Positions 36,509-45,419 of a DNA stretch of 64,000 bases are shown here, in pieces. Position numbers and translations under genes: made by a program. This DNA is from Clostridium akagii DSM 12554. GTDB taxonomy: Bacteria; Bacillota; Clostridia; Clostridiales; Clostridiaceae. The DNA lies in the NCBI RefSeq assembly GCF_000686725.1, contig NZ_JMLK01000013.1, forward strand, positions 62,001 to 126,000, given 5' to 3'. The notes under the pieces are model-generated. The model worked only from the letters and a program-made list of their open reading frames with translations. It did no database searches and was not told the origin of the DNA. Within the stretch, counting starts at the first letter, position 1. Every line of letters begins with the position of its first letter.

Positions 36509-37393
36509 TTATTTTATTTCATTTTTCAAATTTCCTATTCCTTCGATAATGCATTCAACTATATCACCTGGTTTCAAAACCTTTGGTGGATTGTAAGCAA
36601 GCCCTACGCCAGATGGTGTACCTGTAATAATAATTGATCCAGGAAGTAACGTAATTCCTCGTGTTAACTCCTCTATTATTTCTGGAATTGTATGAATTAA
36701 CCTATCAGTCCTATTATTTTGGCGCAATTCCCCATTTACTTTACACTGCAGCCAAAGTTTTGGTGGAAATGTGAATTTATCAGCAGTAACTAAACTTGGT
36801 CCCATGGGTGTAAATCCATCTAAACTTTTTCCGAAGTACCACTGCTTATGTTTTAGCTGAATTGTTCTGGCACTTACATCATTGACAATCGTATATCCAA
36901 ATACATAATCTAACGCGTATTCAGCTTTAACATTTTTAGCTTTCTTGCCAATAATGACAGCAAGTTCGCATTCATAATCAAGATCCTTTACTATGTCCAA
37001 ATGACTTTCTATGTAACCTCCAGGTGCCACGGCGTTATTTACACGTTTTGAAAAATAGATGGCCGGATCTTCATCTTTAAAATCGACATCATCTAAAGAC
37101 CTATTTGCTTCATTCATATGATCCATATAGTTAACTCCTAGACAGATCAAATCTTGTGATGGTCGTGGAATTGGTGCCATTAATTTTACTTCTGTAAGAA
37201 GGATTTCCCCCAACATACTAGATCTCATTTTGTCCTGAATCATTTTCTTTTCATCTGACGTAATATTTTCAATCAATTCTAGCATTGTCTTAAAGTTAAG
37301 CCCAAATACCTCTATAGGGTAGAGACTATTTTCACCTGTAGTTAATACGCCAACTTTCTCATTTTCCGCAATACAATACGTTATTAATTTCAT
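36509..37393 (-). CDS. Fumarylacetoacetate hydrolase-family protein
   Basis: 294 residues. The FAH/HpaG core starts at about residue 85 (DLICLGVNYMDHMNEA) and includes the metal ligands in YECELAVIIGKK and DVSARTIQ; the C-terminal GSIIITGTPSGVGL is diagnostic. The family cleaves C-C bonds of acylpyruvates or decarboxylates oxaloacetate-like substrates with Mg2+ or Ca2+. GGAGG precedes the ATG. It is divergent from a TetR-type gene with operators in between. Confidence 0.9.
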   Translation of the reverse strand: MKLITYCIAENEKVGVLTTGENSLYPIEVFGLNFKTMLELIENITSDEKKMIQDKMRSSMLGEILLTEVKLMAPIPRPSQDLICLGVNYMDHMNEANRSLDDVDFKDEDPAIYFSKRVNNAVAPGGYIESHLDIVKDLDYECELAVIIGKKAKNVKAEYALDYVFGYTIVNDVSARTIQLKHKQWYFGKSLDGFTPMGPSLVTADKFTFPPKLWLQCKVNGELRQNNRTDRLIHTIPEIIEELTRGITLLPGSIIITGTPSGVGLAYNPPKVLKPGDIVECIIEGIGNLKNEIK

Positions 37394-37450
37394 AATAATG
37401 CCTCCAGTTCTTTAATCAATTCACAAGGCTGCATGTGATTAAAAGAATTT

Positions 37451-37533
37451 AAATATGATAAAAATATCATATTTAACTTGTATATTAACATAGCATTATA
37501 CGCCTGTCAACAGTAGTATGATATTTTTATCAT
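37451..37533. promoter_or_regulatory. Paired TetR-type operators in the divergent region
   Basis: ATGATA-N4-TATCAT occurs twice: within 37451-37474 (extended dyad AAATATGATA with its complement) and at 37518-37533. Centres are 63 bp apart, six helical turns. They lie between the FAH operon and the TetR gene. Confidence 0.7.
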
Positions 37534-37646
37534 GTTATTGTTGACCAAATAAAAATCATCCTATATAATAAGATTGATATTTAACAAAATACAATACGAA
37601 AAGTAACAGACGCATCCATTAATTATGTACAAAGGGAAGTTAAATT

Positions 37647-38264
37647 ATGACTAAATCAGAAATCAGAGAACCACGTCAAGCGCGTTCCATAGAAAAGAAA
37701 AAGAAAATTGCTGAAGCAGGCTTTAAACTTTTCTGCGAAAAAGGTTTCCATCATACCGATACCAATGAAATCGCAAAAGAAGCTGGTGTCTCCATCGGCA
37801 TTGTGTATCATTATTTTAAGGATAAAAAAGCAATTTTTTTAGCAGTGATGGATCAAGTGAGTCCAAAGGTTGACTCTGAAATTATAAAACAATTGCATTT
37901 ATCCAAAGATAAAAAAGAGTTAGGACCTTTCTTGTCTGATATTATTGATAAGGATATTAAGCTTCACATAATAACTAAATCGCCCCATGAAGAATTTCAA
38001 GCTATGAGTCATTCTGATCCGGATGTGGCAGAATATATGAATCATTATAAAAATCAGTTTTTATCTGCAATTGTAGATGCTTTACCATCACTTGGGTTTT
38101 CTATTTCCAATGCTGATGAAAAAGCAGATATGATATATCACATGATAGACCAATACTGTGATGCAGTAGCCTTAAATAAACGTGATAGAATTAACTATGA
38201 TGATATGAAAGTCCTTCTTATAGAAACTATATTAAATTTATTAAATTTGGATATTTTGAATTAA
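37647..38264 (+). CDS. TetR/AcrR-family transcriptional regulator
   Basis: 205 residues. The N-terminal helix-turn-helix is clear: KIAEAGFKLFCEKGFHHTDT, then NEIAKEAGVSIGIVYHYFKD. The ligand domain is unassigned. ATG at 37647 has AAAGGGAAG upstream. It is transcribed away from the FAH-hydrolase operon and probably represses it and itself through the two dyads in between. Confidence 0.93.
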   Translation: MTKSEIREPRQARSIEKKKKIAEAGFKLFCEKGFHHTDTNEIAKEAGVSIGIVYHYFKDKKAIFLAVMDQVSPKVDSEIIKQLHLSKDKKELGPFLSDIIDKDIKLHIITKSPHEEFQAMSHSDPDVAEYMNHYKNQFLSAIVDALPSLGFSISNADEKADMIYHMIDQYCDAVALNKRDRINYDDMKVLLIETILNLLNLDILN

Positions 38265-38287
38265 ACTATATTTAAAAAAATCACTTA

Positions 38288-38334
38288 AAAACAGCCAATT
38301 ATGATGAAATAAAACCATCATAATTGGCTGTTTT
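38288..38334. terminator. Bidirectional terminator, TetR gene / amino acid permease
   Basis: Perfect 19-bp stem (AAAACAGCCAATTATGATG and complement), nine-base loop, A run on one side and T run on the other, between two convergent genes. Confidence 0.9.
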
Positions 38335-38366
38335 ATTATAAAAAATGGAAATATTAGATCTAAAGA

Positions 38367-39764
38367 TTAATTTCTAAGTTCAGTAGCTCCATTTTTATTG
38401 ATATCTTCCTGATTTTTCGTTTTTGACCTAAGTATATTGTAAATAACCCAAAGCATTATAAACCATAAGGGTGTTACAAATAGTGCTATACGGGTTTCCT
38501 TATTAAGTGCCAATACAACTAAAATAAAAGCAATAAATGCCAGAATTATATAGTTAGCTATTGGGTAAAATGGCATTTTGAATTTGCTCTTAGACGCAAG
38601 TACAGGCATGGTTTTGCGATATCTTATGTGGCATACAACTATAATTGCCCATATAAATATAAAACAGAATGTTGATATACTTGTAATGAGTACAAATACC
38701 CCTCCTGGCATAATATAGTTCAGAATAACTGAAATCAAGATTACAGTTGCTGAGAACATTAGTGCATTAGAAGGTACTTTACGAGAAGTTAATTTTTTCA
38801 TTGACTCAGGTGCATTATTTTCTTTAGCAAGAGAATAAACCATACGACTTGTACTGAAAATACCGCTATTACAAGCAGATGCCGCTGATGTTAATACAAC
38901 AAAATTTATAATACTTGCTGCTGCTGGGATTCCAACTGCAGAAAATACCTGTACAAATGGGCTTTTATCTGGATTGATTGAATTCCATGGGTATATACTC
39001 ATAATAACGAGAAGTGCCCCGATATAAAAGATAATAATTCTAATTGGAATATTATTAATAGCTTTTGGAATAACATGTTCTGGATTTTCAGTTTCACCAG
39101 CTACTAAACCAACTAATTCAATTCCAGTGAATGCAAATACAACCATTTGGAAAGAGAGAATAAAACCACTTACCCCATTTGGAAACCAGCCACCATGATC
39201 CCAAAGATTTCTAAAGCTGGATACACCAACATTTGTAGAAAATCCTTTAATAATCATAACTGTGCAAATTATAATTAGTGCTAAAATTGCAACAATCTTA
39301 ATTAAGGCAAACCAGAATTCCATTTCCCCAAATAACTTTACTGTGGTAAGGTTCATAATGAGTAAAATCACAAGAGCTATAAGGCTTGGAACCCATTGAG
39401 CTATATGAGGAAACCAGTATTGCATATAAAGTCCAGTGGCAGTTAAGTCCGCCATAGCAAGTGAAATCCAGCAGAACCAGTAGGTCCAGCCAGTAATAAA
39501 TGCTGCTCCGTTTCCTAGGTAATCTTCTACAAAGTCTACAAATGAATGGTATTTTGAATTTGAAAGCAATAATTCCCCTAAAGCACGCATAATAAGAAAA
39601 CAAATTACCCCTGTTATCATATACGCAAATAAAATAGATGGACCTGCCAAGTGAATTGACCTGCCTGAACCAAGAAATAATCCAGTACCAATTGCGCCTC
39701 CAATTGCAAGTAATTGAACATGACGATTTTTTAGTCCTCTTGATAAATTTTCATTTTCTGACAT
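38367..39764 (-). CDS. APC-family amino acid permease, probably glycine/D-Ala/D-Ser type (CycA-like)
   Basis: 465 residues, 12 predicted membrane helices. Helix 1 carries the family motif LLAIGGAIGTGLFLGSGRSI, and helix 3 FWISLAMADLT-like WFCWISLAMADLTATG follows the CycA/AnsP pattern. GELLLSNSKYHSFVDF is also typical. A tandem glycine riboswitch in the leader strongly suggests that glycine is the substrate or signal, used to increase uptake or efflux when glycine is high. GGAGG precedes the ATG. Confidence 0.9.
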   Translation of the reverse strand: MSENENLSRGLKNRHVQLLAIGGAIGTGLFLGSGRSIHLAGPSILFAYMITGVICFLIMRALGELLLSNSKYHSFVDFVEDYLGNGAAFITGWTYWFCWISLAMADLTATGLYMQYWFPHIAQWVPSLIALVILLIMNLTTVKLFGEMEFWFALIKIVAILALIIICTVMIIKGFSTNVGVSSFRNLWDHGGWFPNGVSGFILSFQMVVFAFTGIELVGLVAGETENPEHVIPKAINNIPIRIIIFYIGALLVIMSIYPWNSINPDKSPFVQVFSAVGIPAAASIINFVVLTSAASACNSGIFSTSRMVYSLAKENNAPESMKKLTSRKVPSNALMFSATVILISVILNYIMPGGVFVLITSISTFCFIFIWAIIVVCHIRYRKTMPVLASKSKFKMPFYPIANYIILAFIAFILVVLALNKETRIALFVTPLWFIMLWVIYNILRSKTKNQEDINKNGATELRN

Positions 39765-39907
39765 ATATATTCCTCCGTCTTAGTAAAAAAGACATACACT
39801 AAAAAATGTCTTTCCCCATATAAGTATTTTGTCATTGGAGAAACAAATAGGATTAGATAAGATCTAAATGAAGTAATTAATAATGTATTACTTATGTAAG
39901 ATATGTA

Positions 39908-40150
39908 CCTGTCCCTTGTCCTTTTACCTGAGAGTTTCGCATTTACAGCTTTCTCCTTCGGTGCTCATTTAAGAGTCTCTCCAAGGGTTCATCAAATAGT
40001 GGTCATCTCTAACTAAGGCATCTGAAAATAAATAACCTGTCAAAAATTCTGAAATACTGACTTGTTATTTATTTGATGATGCCTAAATAGGTACCTGAAA
40101 GATTTACTTCTTCGGTGAATGGCCATGGCCATAACTCTCCCACTATCTTC
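39908..40150 (-). ncRNA. Tandem glycine riboswitch with an extra hairpin
   Basis: Aptamer 1 (about 40150-40000) has AGTGGGAGAG, CACCGAAGAAG and CTTTCAGGTA. Aptamer 2 (about 39985-39908) has CCCTTGGAGAG, GAGCACCGAAGG, CTCTCAGGTAAAAGGAC and closes P1 with CAAGGG. ATAGTGG at the 5' end can pair with CCACTAT just before aptamer 2, closing aptamer 1. Inside aptamer 1, after CAGGTA, a long hairpin is inserted (about 40089-40010, AGGCATC with GATGCCT plus AATAAATAAC arms). The remaining gap parts, 39765-39907 and 40151-40303, hold the expression platform and promoter region. Confidence 0.92.
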
Positions 40151-40303
40151 ATCTGAACTATTAAATTTTACAACTACATATTAATGCATATTTGATAAAT
40201 TTGCAACATTTTCTCATTTTTTCTTAATGAATTTACTTTTAATATTGATGTTTTTCCTTTCATACTGGCAAGTGAATTGATTATTCATATAAATCAGTAT
40301 AAC

Positions 40304-41986
40304 TTATTTTTTTATATATGAGCTTGTAAAGTATACTATGTCCATAGGTGTTCTATATACTCCTTTAACATAATCCTTCATGCATGAAACAACATTATAT
40401 TCGTACAATGGTATAATTGGCATATCTCGCATTAAGATGTCTTCCGCTTCATGCATTTTTTTATTTCTAATAGTAGTATTTGTTTCTGAATTAGCTTGAA
40501 ATATAAGTTTATCATAGGATTTATTACTGTAACCAGCTGTATTATTTCCCGCATTAGTTACCCACATATCCAAGAATGTCATTGGATCAATATAGTCTGC
40601 ATTCCAACCATTTCTAGCTATTCCTGTGTATGTATGCTTACTTGTTTCGTCAACCTTAACCTTGTTCTCAACACTTCTCAGTGTGATGTTAATATTCAAG
40701 TTTGTTTTAAGCATAGATTGAATAGACTCTGCAATACTTTGATGTGCTTCGCCATTGTTATATATTAATTCAATAGTTGGGAAGTTTTTACCATTACTAT
40801 ATCCTGCATCAGATAGTAATATCTTAGCTTTTGCTACATCAGCTGTGGCTTTGTAATAATTCTTGTTTTTGAAATCTTTCCCATCTGCTTCAATAATACC
40901 ACTAGGTACAACACTAGTTGATGGCTTTTGTCCAGCTTTTGTTACATTCTTAACTATGGCTGCTCTATTAATTGCTAATGAAATTGCTTGCCTTACATTA
41001 ACATTATCTATTGCCTTTGCTACAGCGGGATCAATGTTAGCTCTTGGATCCAAATTAAAGCTGTAGTAGTAAGTCCCAATGTTAGCATATGATTTAGCTT
41101 TTCCTTGTTTTAAAAGAGAAGGAATTTGCTCTATTGGAGGTGCATCAATCATATCAACTTGTCCTGCTTCATAGGCTGACATATAGCTGTTTTCGTTATC
41201 TAAAACAGTATAAGTTAATTTATCGAGTTTAACGGAGGATTTATTCCAATAATATGGATTTTTTTCAAATTCCAATTTATCCTTTTGTTTCCATCCTATC
41301 ATTTTAAACGCTCCATTAGACACATAAGTTGATGGATTTACCGCCCAATCGTTTGGATGTGCATCTATTATATCTTTTCTTAATGGCATATATGTTTGAA
41401 AAACCATTAGCGATAAGAAGTATGGTGTTGGATTTTCAAGTTTTACATCAAGCGTATAATTATCAATTGCTTTTACCCCAACTTGCTCTGCCGTAGATGA
41501 TAATACTCCAGGAGTTTTTTGATTAGCAGGTAATAAGCTTTCATTATATCCTTTACCATTCTTTAGATAGTAAAGTTGATATGCATAGTTCGATGCAGTT
41601 TTTGGTGCTAATTCTCTCTTCCACGCATATTCGAAATCTTGTGCAGTTACGGGTTTACCATCTGACCATTTAGCATTTTTTCTTAAATGGAATACATAAT
41701 GTTTCCCATCAGGTGATATAGTCCAACTTTTGGCAACTCCTGCACGAGGTATGTTATTTGCATCCACATCTGTAAGACCCTCAAAAGCATTTGCAATTAC
41801 AGTTCCACCTTCCCCTGAATTATTTAATCCTGGATCAATAGTTTTGGGATTTGCTCCTAAATTATACGTTATACTTTGATTTACCGTTTTAGATGCGCTA
41901 CTACTTCCACACCCTGCAAGTAATGATCCTGTTACTATAGTAGCTATTGTAATAATAAGTATTTTTGATTTTTTTACCTTTAGCAT
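40304..41986 (-). CDS. oppA: Oligopeptide ABC transporter substrate-binding lipoprotein
   Basis: 560 residues, SBP family 5. The signal ends in the lipobox SLLAGC, so it is anchored outside. Family motifs are LRKNAKWSDGKPVTAQDFEYAWKR (start of the domain core), PYYWNKSSVKLDKL and AINRAAIVKN. In this family it feeds peptides to OppBCDF. No opp permease or ATPase is encoded in the window, so it is an orphan that may use a transporter elsewhere. GGGGGGG precedes the ATG. The leader 41987-42276 shows no motif that I recognise. Confidence 0.93.
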   Translation of the reverse strand: MLKVKKSKILIITIATIVTGSLLAGCGSSSASKTVNQSITYNLGANPKTIDPGLNNSGEGGTVIANAFEGLTDVDANNIPRAGVAKSWTISPDGKHYVFHLRKNAKWSDGKPVTAQDFEYAWKRELAPKTASNYAYQLYYLKNGKGYNESLLPANQKTPGVLSSTAEQVGVKAIDNYTLDVKLENPTPYFLSLMVFQTYMPLRKDIIDAHPNDWAVNPSTYVSNGAFKMIGWKQKDKLEFEKNPYYWNKSSVKLDKLTYTVLDNENSYMSAYEAGQVDMIDAPPIEQIPSLLKQGKAKSYANIGTYYYSFNLDPRANIDPAVAKAIDNVNVRQAISLAINRAAIVKNVTKAGQKPSTSVVPSGIIEADGKDFKNKNYYKATADVAKAKILLSDAGYSNGKNFPTIELIYNNGEAHQSIAESIQSMLKTNLNINITLRSVENKVKVDETSKHTYTGIARNGWNADYIDPMTFLDMWVTNAGNNTAGYSNKSYDKLIFQANSETNTTIRNKKMHEAEDILMRDMPIIPLYEYNVVSCMKDYVKGVYRTPMDIVYFTSSYIKK

Positions 41987-42276
41987 TGATACCCCCCCTT
42001 GAATATGTACATATATTTATATTAAATGAATATTATAATATAAAATTCATAAATTAACAATTATTATACAAACTATCCTATATTACTTTTCATACCATTC
42101 ATATTACCACTTTCTCTTATTAAATTGCGCCACAAAATACTGTAAAATTCATTAACTGAATAATACAGCATTATATTCCTTTTACTATTAGATTCATTGA
42201 TTTTTTTTAAGTTGCTTATTATAAACGCCAATAGATAGGTTTAGCAATTAAAATTTATTGAAAATCAGCTTCATCT

Positions 42277-42654
42277 TTATATTACAATACTAGCTATAAG
42301 CACACCCATAGCTAGTATTGCTAGACCACCTTGCTTTATAATAATCTTCTTATTTGATGTAATTGAGCCATATATAGCAGCTATAATTACACATGCTAAA
42401 AAGAAAATTCTTAATGGGGTTACCATATTTTCTGTGGCAAAAAAACTCCAAAACAATCCTGCTGCTAAGAACCCATTATATAGTCCCTGATTAGCAAACA
42501 TTATAACTACTTCTTTTCTCTCAAGAAGTTTGCTATCTAAACCGAAGTTTTTTTTTGCCATTGATGATTTTATAAAAAACATCTCAAGTAGCATTATAAA
42601 AACATGCTCAAATGCTACTGCAAGAACTAAAATTTCTAACACTATTTCAATCAT
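42277..42654 (-). CDS. DUF1304-family membrane protein
   Basis: 125 residues, four hydrophobic helices, with the DUF1304 patterns AFEHVFIMLLEMF near the start, NQGLYNGFLAAGLFW in the middle and the AAIYGSI helix. Function of the family is not established. AAAGGAG precedes the ATG. It begins 13 bases after the MBL-hydrolase gene and is probably in the same operon. Confidence 0.9.
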   Translation of the reverse strand: MIEIVLEILVLAVAFEHVFIMLLEMFFIKSSMAKKNFGLDSKLLERKEVVIMFANQGLYNGFLAAGLFWSFFATENMVTPLRIFFLACVIIAAIYGSITSNKKIIIKQGGLAILAMGVLIASIVI

Positions 42655-42667
42655 AAAAGCGCTCCTT

Positions 42668-43417
42668 TTATAATCTCATAATCTTAGTCGATTCTAAATT
42701 TACAATTCCTTCTGGAGTATGAGTAGAAATATAAACAGTTGGGTTGTTTTTTATGAACTCTCTAACCTTTTCAAGAGTAACTTTTGCAGCATCTTTATCT
42801 TCAAATACAACAGATAATTTTTCTTCTAAAAGTGCAGCATCTGTATAAGTTACATCTCCATGAATCATATAAAATATACCATCTTTTTCAACTATAACAA
42901 TACTGTTTCCCTTAGTGTGTCCTGGAGCTGGAATTAAGTATACTCCATCTGTAATTTTCTCACTACTGTCAAAGTTATGATAAGCACCATCTTTAAACTC
43001 GACTCTTACAATATTTTCTCCATTTAAATTTAATGCATCTGCTTCTGCTGAAGAAAGATAAATTTTAGCATTTGGAAAACTTCTTAATTCCCCAGAATGA
43101 TCTGGATGCTTGTGAGTTAATAATATTTTAGTTACCTGCTCTTTCTTATATCCAAGTGAATTTAAGGCAGATAAATAATCTTCAACCCTATGTCCTGGAT
43201 AAATCTTTTGCCCCTCTTTAGGTTTGCTGTCTGGTACCTCTGCTGGAATCCCTGTGTCCACCAAAATAACTTCTTTCCCTGTATCAATAAGATAATTCTG
43301 AAGGCTAGATGGATAAGTCTTATTTGAATCTAGATTAGCTTTATCCTCACTGCCACCAAAAGCAAAATCCTGCGTCATAAATCCACCCTCATACAATTTA
43401 ACTGCTTTAATTTCCAT
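42668..43417 (-). CDS. Metallo-beta-lactamase-fold hydrolase, lactonase-like
   Basis: 249 residues. The zinc site is LTHKHPDHSGEL (HxHxDH), with further ligands in APGHTKGN and the late HGDVTY and STHTPEG. Overall order resembles N-acyl-homoserine lactonases (AiiA type), but a signalling role in this host is not implied; other esters or lactones are equally possible. GAGAGGAG precedes the ATG. A 22-bp palindrome lies 42 bases upstream. Co-transcribed with the DUF1304 gene. Confidence 0.9.
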   Translation of the reverse strand: MEIKAVKLYEGGFMTQDFAFGGSEDKANLDSNKTYPSSLQNYLIDTGKEVILVDTGIPAEVPDSKPKEGQKIYPGHRVEDYLSALNSLGYKKEQVTKILLTHKHPDHSGELRSFPNAKIYLSSAEADALNLNGENIVRVEFKDGAYHNFDSSEKITDGVYLIPAPGHTKGNSIVIVEKDGIFYMIHGDVTYTDAALLEEKLSVVFEDKDAAKVTLEKVREFIKNNPTVYISTHTPEGIVNLESTKIMRL

Positions 43418-43458
43418 AATTAACTACTCCTCTCTAAACAACATTTTAATAGTCTATA

Positions 43459-43480
43459 ATTCAATTGTATACAATTGAAT
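43459..43480. promoter_or_regulatory. 22-bp palindromic operator upstream of the MBL-DUF1304 operon
   Basis: ATTCAATTGTA followed by its exact complement, no spacer. The form (TACAATTGAAT) resembles MarR/OhrR-type sites. No MarR gene is adjacent; the nearest is at 32907. Confidence 0.6.
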
Positions 43481-43562
43481 TTAGTTTGTCAACTGCTTTA
43501 TATTCATTAGCAGTTTCATCATCCGTTGTGTAATCAAGATTGATTTTACAATTTATAGCAAG

Positions 43563-44252
43563 CTATAGAGATTTTATATACAAATTTATAGCTAATCCCC
43601 GAAGCCTATTTTCATCTAATATATATACTGTTTTATTATTGCATTTTATAATTGATTTTTCTTCAAGTTCTTTTAAAGTCCTGTTTAAATGCCTATAGGT
43701 TGTTCCTAAAAATTGAGCAATCTCTAGGAATGATGAATTTAAAACTATACAGTTTTTATCTATTAAATGCTCAATTAAATAACTGGATAATCTATTTATA
43801 AGAGGATATACAAAATTGTAGGAACTATTATTAATAGTTGCATAAAGTTTTTCGCTTAAGGACTCTACTAAGTGTCGTAAAAACTTAGAATCATCCAAAT
43901 ATGATTTTCTAAGTATATCTGAAGAGATGGCTATTAAATAGGTATCTTCCGTTGCTTCAATATCACAGGTTATAGGTCGTTTTTTTAAAAGTTCTAGGTC
44001 TCCTATAGTATTAAATGCTTTATAAAACTTTAATAACATTGATTTACCATTTTCAAAGGGATATGAAATTTTAATTTTCCCATCCACAAGCAAATAATAA
44101 TATTTTAGGTTAGTACCAGCTTTGAAAATACGCTCATCTTTTTCATAAAAATGAAGTTCCATAAGATCAATTAAGTCTTTATCAAATATATTTTCTATAT
44201 TATACTTATCAATATAGTTGCTTAAAAGATCGTTATCCAAAATTTTTTTCAT
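43563..44252 (-). CDS. Crp/Fnr-family regulator (YeiL-like)
   Basis: 229 residues. The cyclic-nucleotide-type beta-roll covers residues 30-125 (YEKDERIFKAGTNLKYYYLL, then GKIKISY), and the C-terminal helix-turn-helix is SSFLEIAQFLGTTYRHLNRTL. No N-terminal Fe-S cysteines of FNR are present, so the effector is unknown. GAGGAGG precedes the ATG. A 20-bp palindrome 12 bases upstream points to autoregulation. Divergent from the HAD gene. Confidence 0.92.
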   Translation of the reverse strand: MKKILDNDLLSNYIDKYNIENIFDKDLIDLMELHFYEKDERIFKAGTNLKYYYLLVDGKIKISYPFENGKSMLLKFYKAFNTIGDLELLKKRPITCDIEATEDTYLIAISSDILRKSYLDDSKFLRHLVESLSEKLYATINNSSYNFVYPLINRLSSYLIEHLIDKNCIVLNSSFLEIAQFLGTTYRHLNRTLKELEEKSIIKCNNKTVYILDENRLRGLAINLYIKSL

Positions 44253-44263
44253 AGTTCCTCCTC

Positions 44264-44283
44264 AACATGACATGTGTCATGTT
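44264..44283. promoter_or_regulatory. Operator of the Crp/Fnr-type gene
   Basis: Perfect dyad AACATGACA-TG-TGTCATGTT between the divergent Crp/Fnr and HAD genes. Half site TGTCATGTT differs from the E. coli CRP and FNR sequences, as expected for a YeiL-like protein. Confidence 0.65.
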
Positions 44284-44383
44284 CAAACTGTTATAAATAT
44301 ATTATTATATTTATAAAGAGTTGTAAAGCAAAGGAAGGAGTTCATAGATATATATAAATCTTCTCTTATAATTGGGGGTAAAT

Positions 44384-45076
44384 ATGAAATACGAAATAAT
44401 ATTATTTGATGCAGATGACACTTTATTTGATTTTAAAAAATCTGAAAGACAAGCCTTTAAGAATACTATGCTGGAATTTAATATAGAATATGATGAAAAT
44501 TATCACTTAAATATATATCAAACCATAAATACAGCTATATGGAAAGATTTTGAGGAGGGACATATTACTCAGGCCAAACTAAAGGTGGAAAGATTCAGAA
44601 GATTATCAGATAGTTTAAATGTAAGCTTTGATGAAAATAAATTTGCTAAAGCTTATATGAATCATTTATCAAATGCTTCATTTTTATTTGAGGATAGTCT
44701 GGAACTTATAAAAAGTTTACATGAAAATTATAGACTAGCTATAGTTAGCAATGGACTTAAAGAAGTACAAAATAAAAGAATAAGAAAATCTACTATATCA
44801 AAATATTTTGAAGATATAGTGGTATCTGACGAGGTTAAGGTATCAAAGCCTGATCCCAAAATATTTGAATATGCCTTAAACAATATAAAGCATACTGACA
44901 AAAGCAAAGTATTGATTGTAGGGGATAGCCTAACATCTGATATACAAGGTGGAATAAATTTTGGCATAGATACATGTTGGTATAATCCTAAAAAAATGGA
45001 TAATAAAATAGGAATAATTCCTACTTATGAGATTTCTAATTTAATTGAACTTAAGCATACCCTTAAAAATGCTTAG
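44384..45076 (+). CDS. HAD-superfamily hydrolase, YjjG-like pyrimidine 5'-nucleotidase
   Basis: About 230 residues. HAD motif I is LFDADDTLFDFKKSE, motif II IVSNGL, motif III with Lys in SKPDPKIFEYAL, and motif IV VLIVGDSLTSDIQGG. The DADDTL(F/L)DF start and the cap helices match YjjG/YfnB proteins, which dephosphorylate (often non-canonical) pyrimidine nucleotides. ATG at 44384 has GGGGG upstream; an in-frame TTG 12 bases earlier overlaps it. The stop codon is inside a terminator palindrome. Confidence 0.92.
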   Translation: MKYEIILFDADDTLFDFKKSERQAFKNTMLEFNIEYDENYHLNIYQTINTAIWKDFEEGHITQAKLKVERFRRLSDSLNVSFDENKFAKAYMNHLSNASFLFEDSLELIKSLHENYRLAIVSNGLKEVQNKRIRKSTISKYFEDIVVSDEVKVSKPDPKIFEYALNNIKHTDKSKVLIVGDSLTSDIQGGINFGIDTCWYNPKKMDNKIGIIPTYEISNLIELKHTLKNA

Positions 45077-45099
45077 TGTCTAGACACTAAGCATTTTTT
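45066..45099 (+). terminator. Terminator of the HAD gene
   Basis: 17-bp palindromic stem (AAAAATGCTTAGTGTCT and complement) with a T run, overlapping the TAG stop. The following gap to 45419 has no gene; it has an inverted pair of TTATGTCATAAT (about 45238 and 45379) of unknown meaning. Confidence 0.88.
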
Positions 45100-45419
45100 A
45101 TATATCAATATTTTTTAAAGTAAGCACATATTTTTACAAGGTATTACACCCATTAAAGCTAGCAACATCAACTACAGATTATATGGATAATGGGTAGTCG
45201 CATTAGGCTTTCTTAATCCCATTATTAATTTAAGTATTATGTCATAATTTATGAACATTCCAGATTAATATAGGTGCTAAGTATATTTATTATTTTCTTT
45301 AAACATTACAATTACAAATTAAAATGTCAATTATTGAAGACACACTTAATTTACTCTGGTTACATCCTATTTGTTTAATATTATGACATAACAGCATTAT
45401 AATTAATTAACACTTTTTA

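Noticed and set aside
42668-43417. Quorum-quenching lactonase
   Set aside because: Only the zinc motif supports it; the MBL fold covers many substrates, so a specific name is not justified.
45238-45390. Inverted pair of TTATGTCATAAT 140 bp apart, possible MITE
   Set aside because: Arms of 12 bases only, no target duplication and AT-rich; too weak to call.
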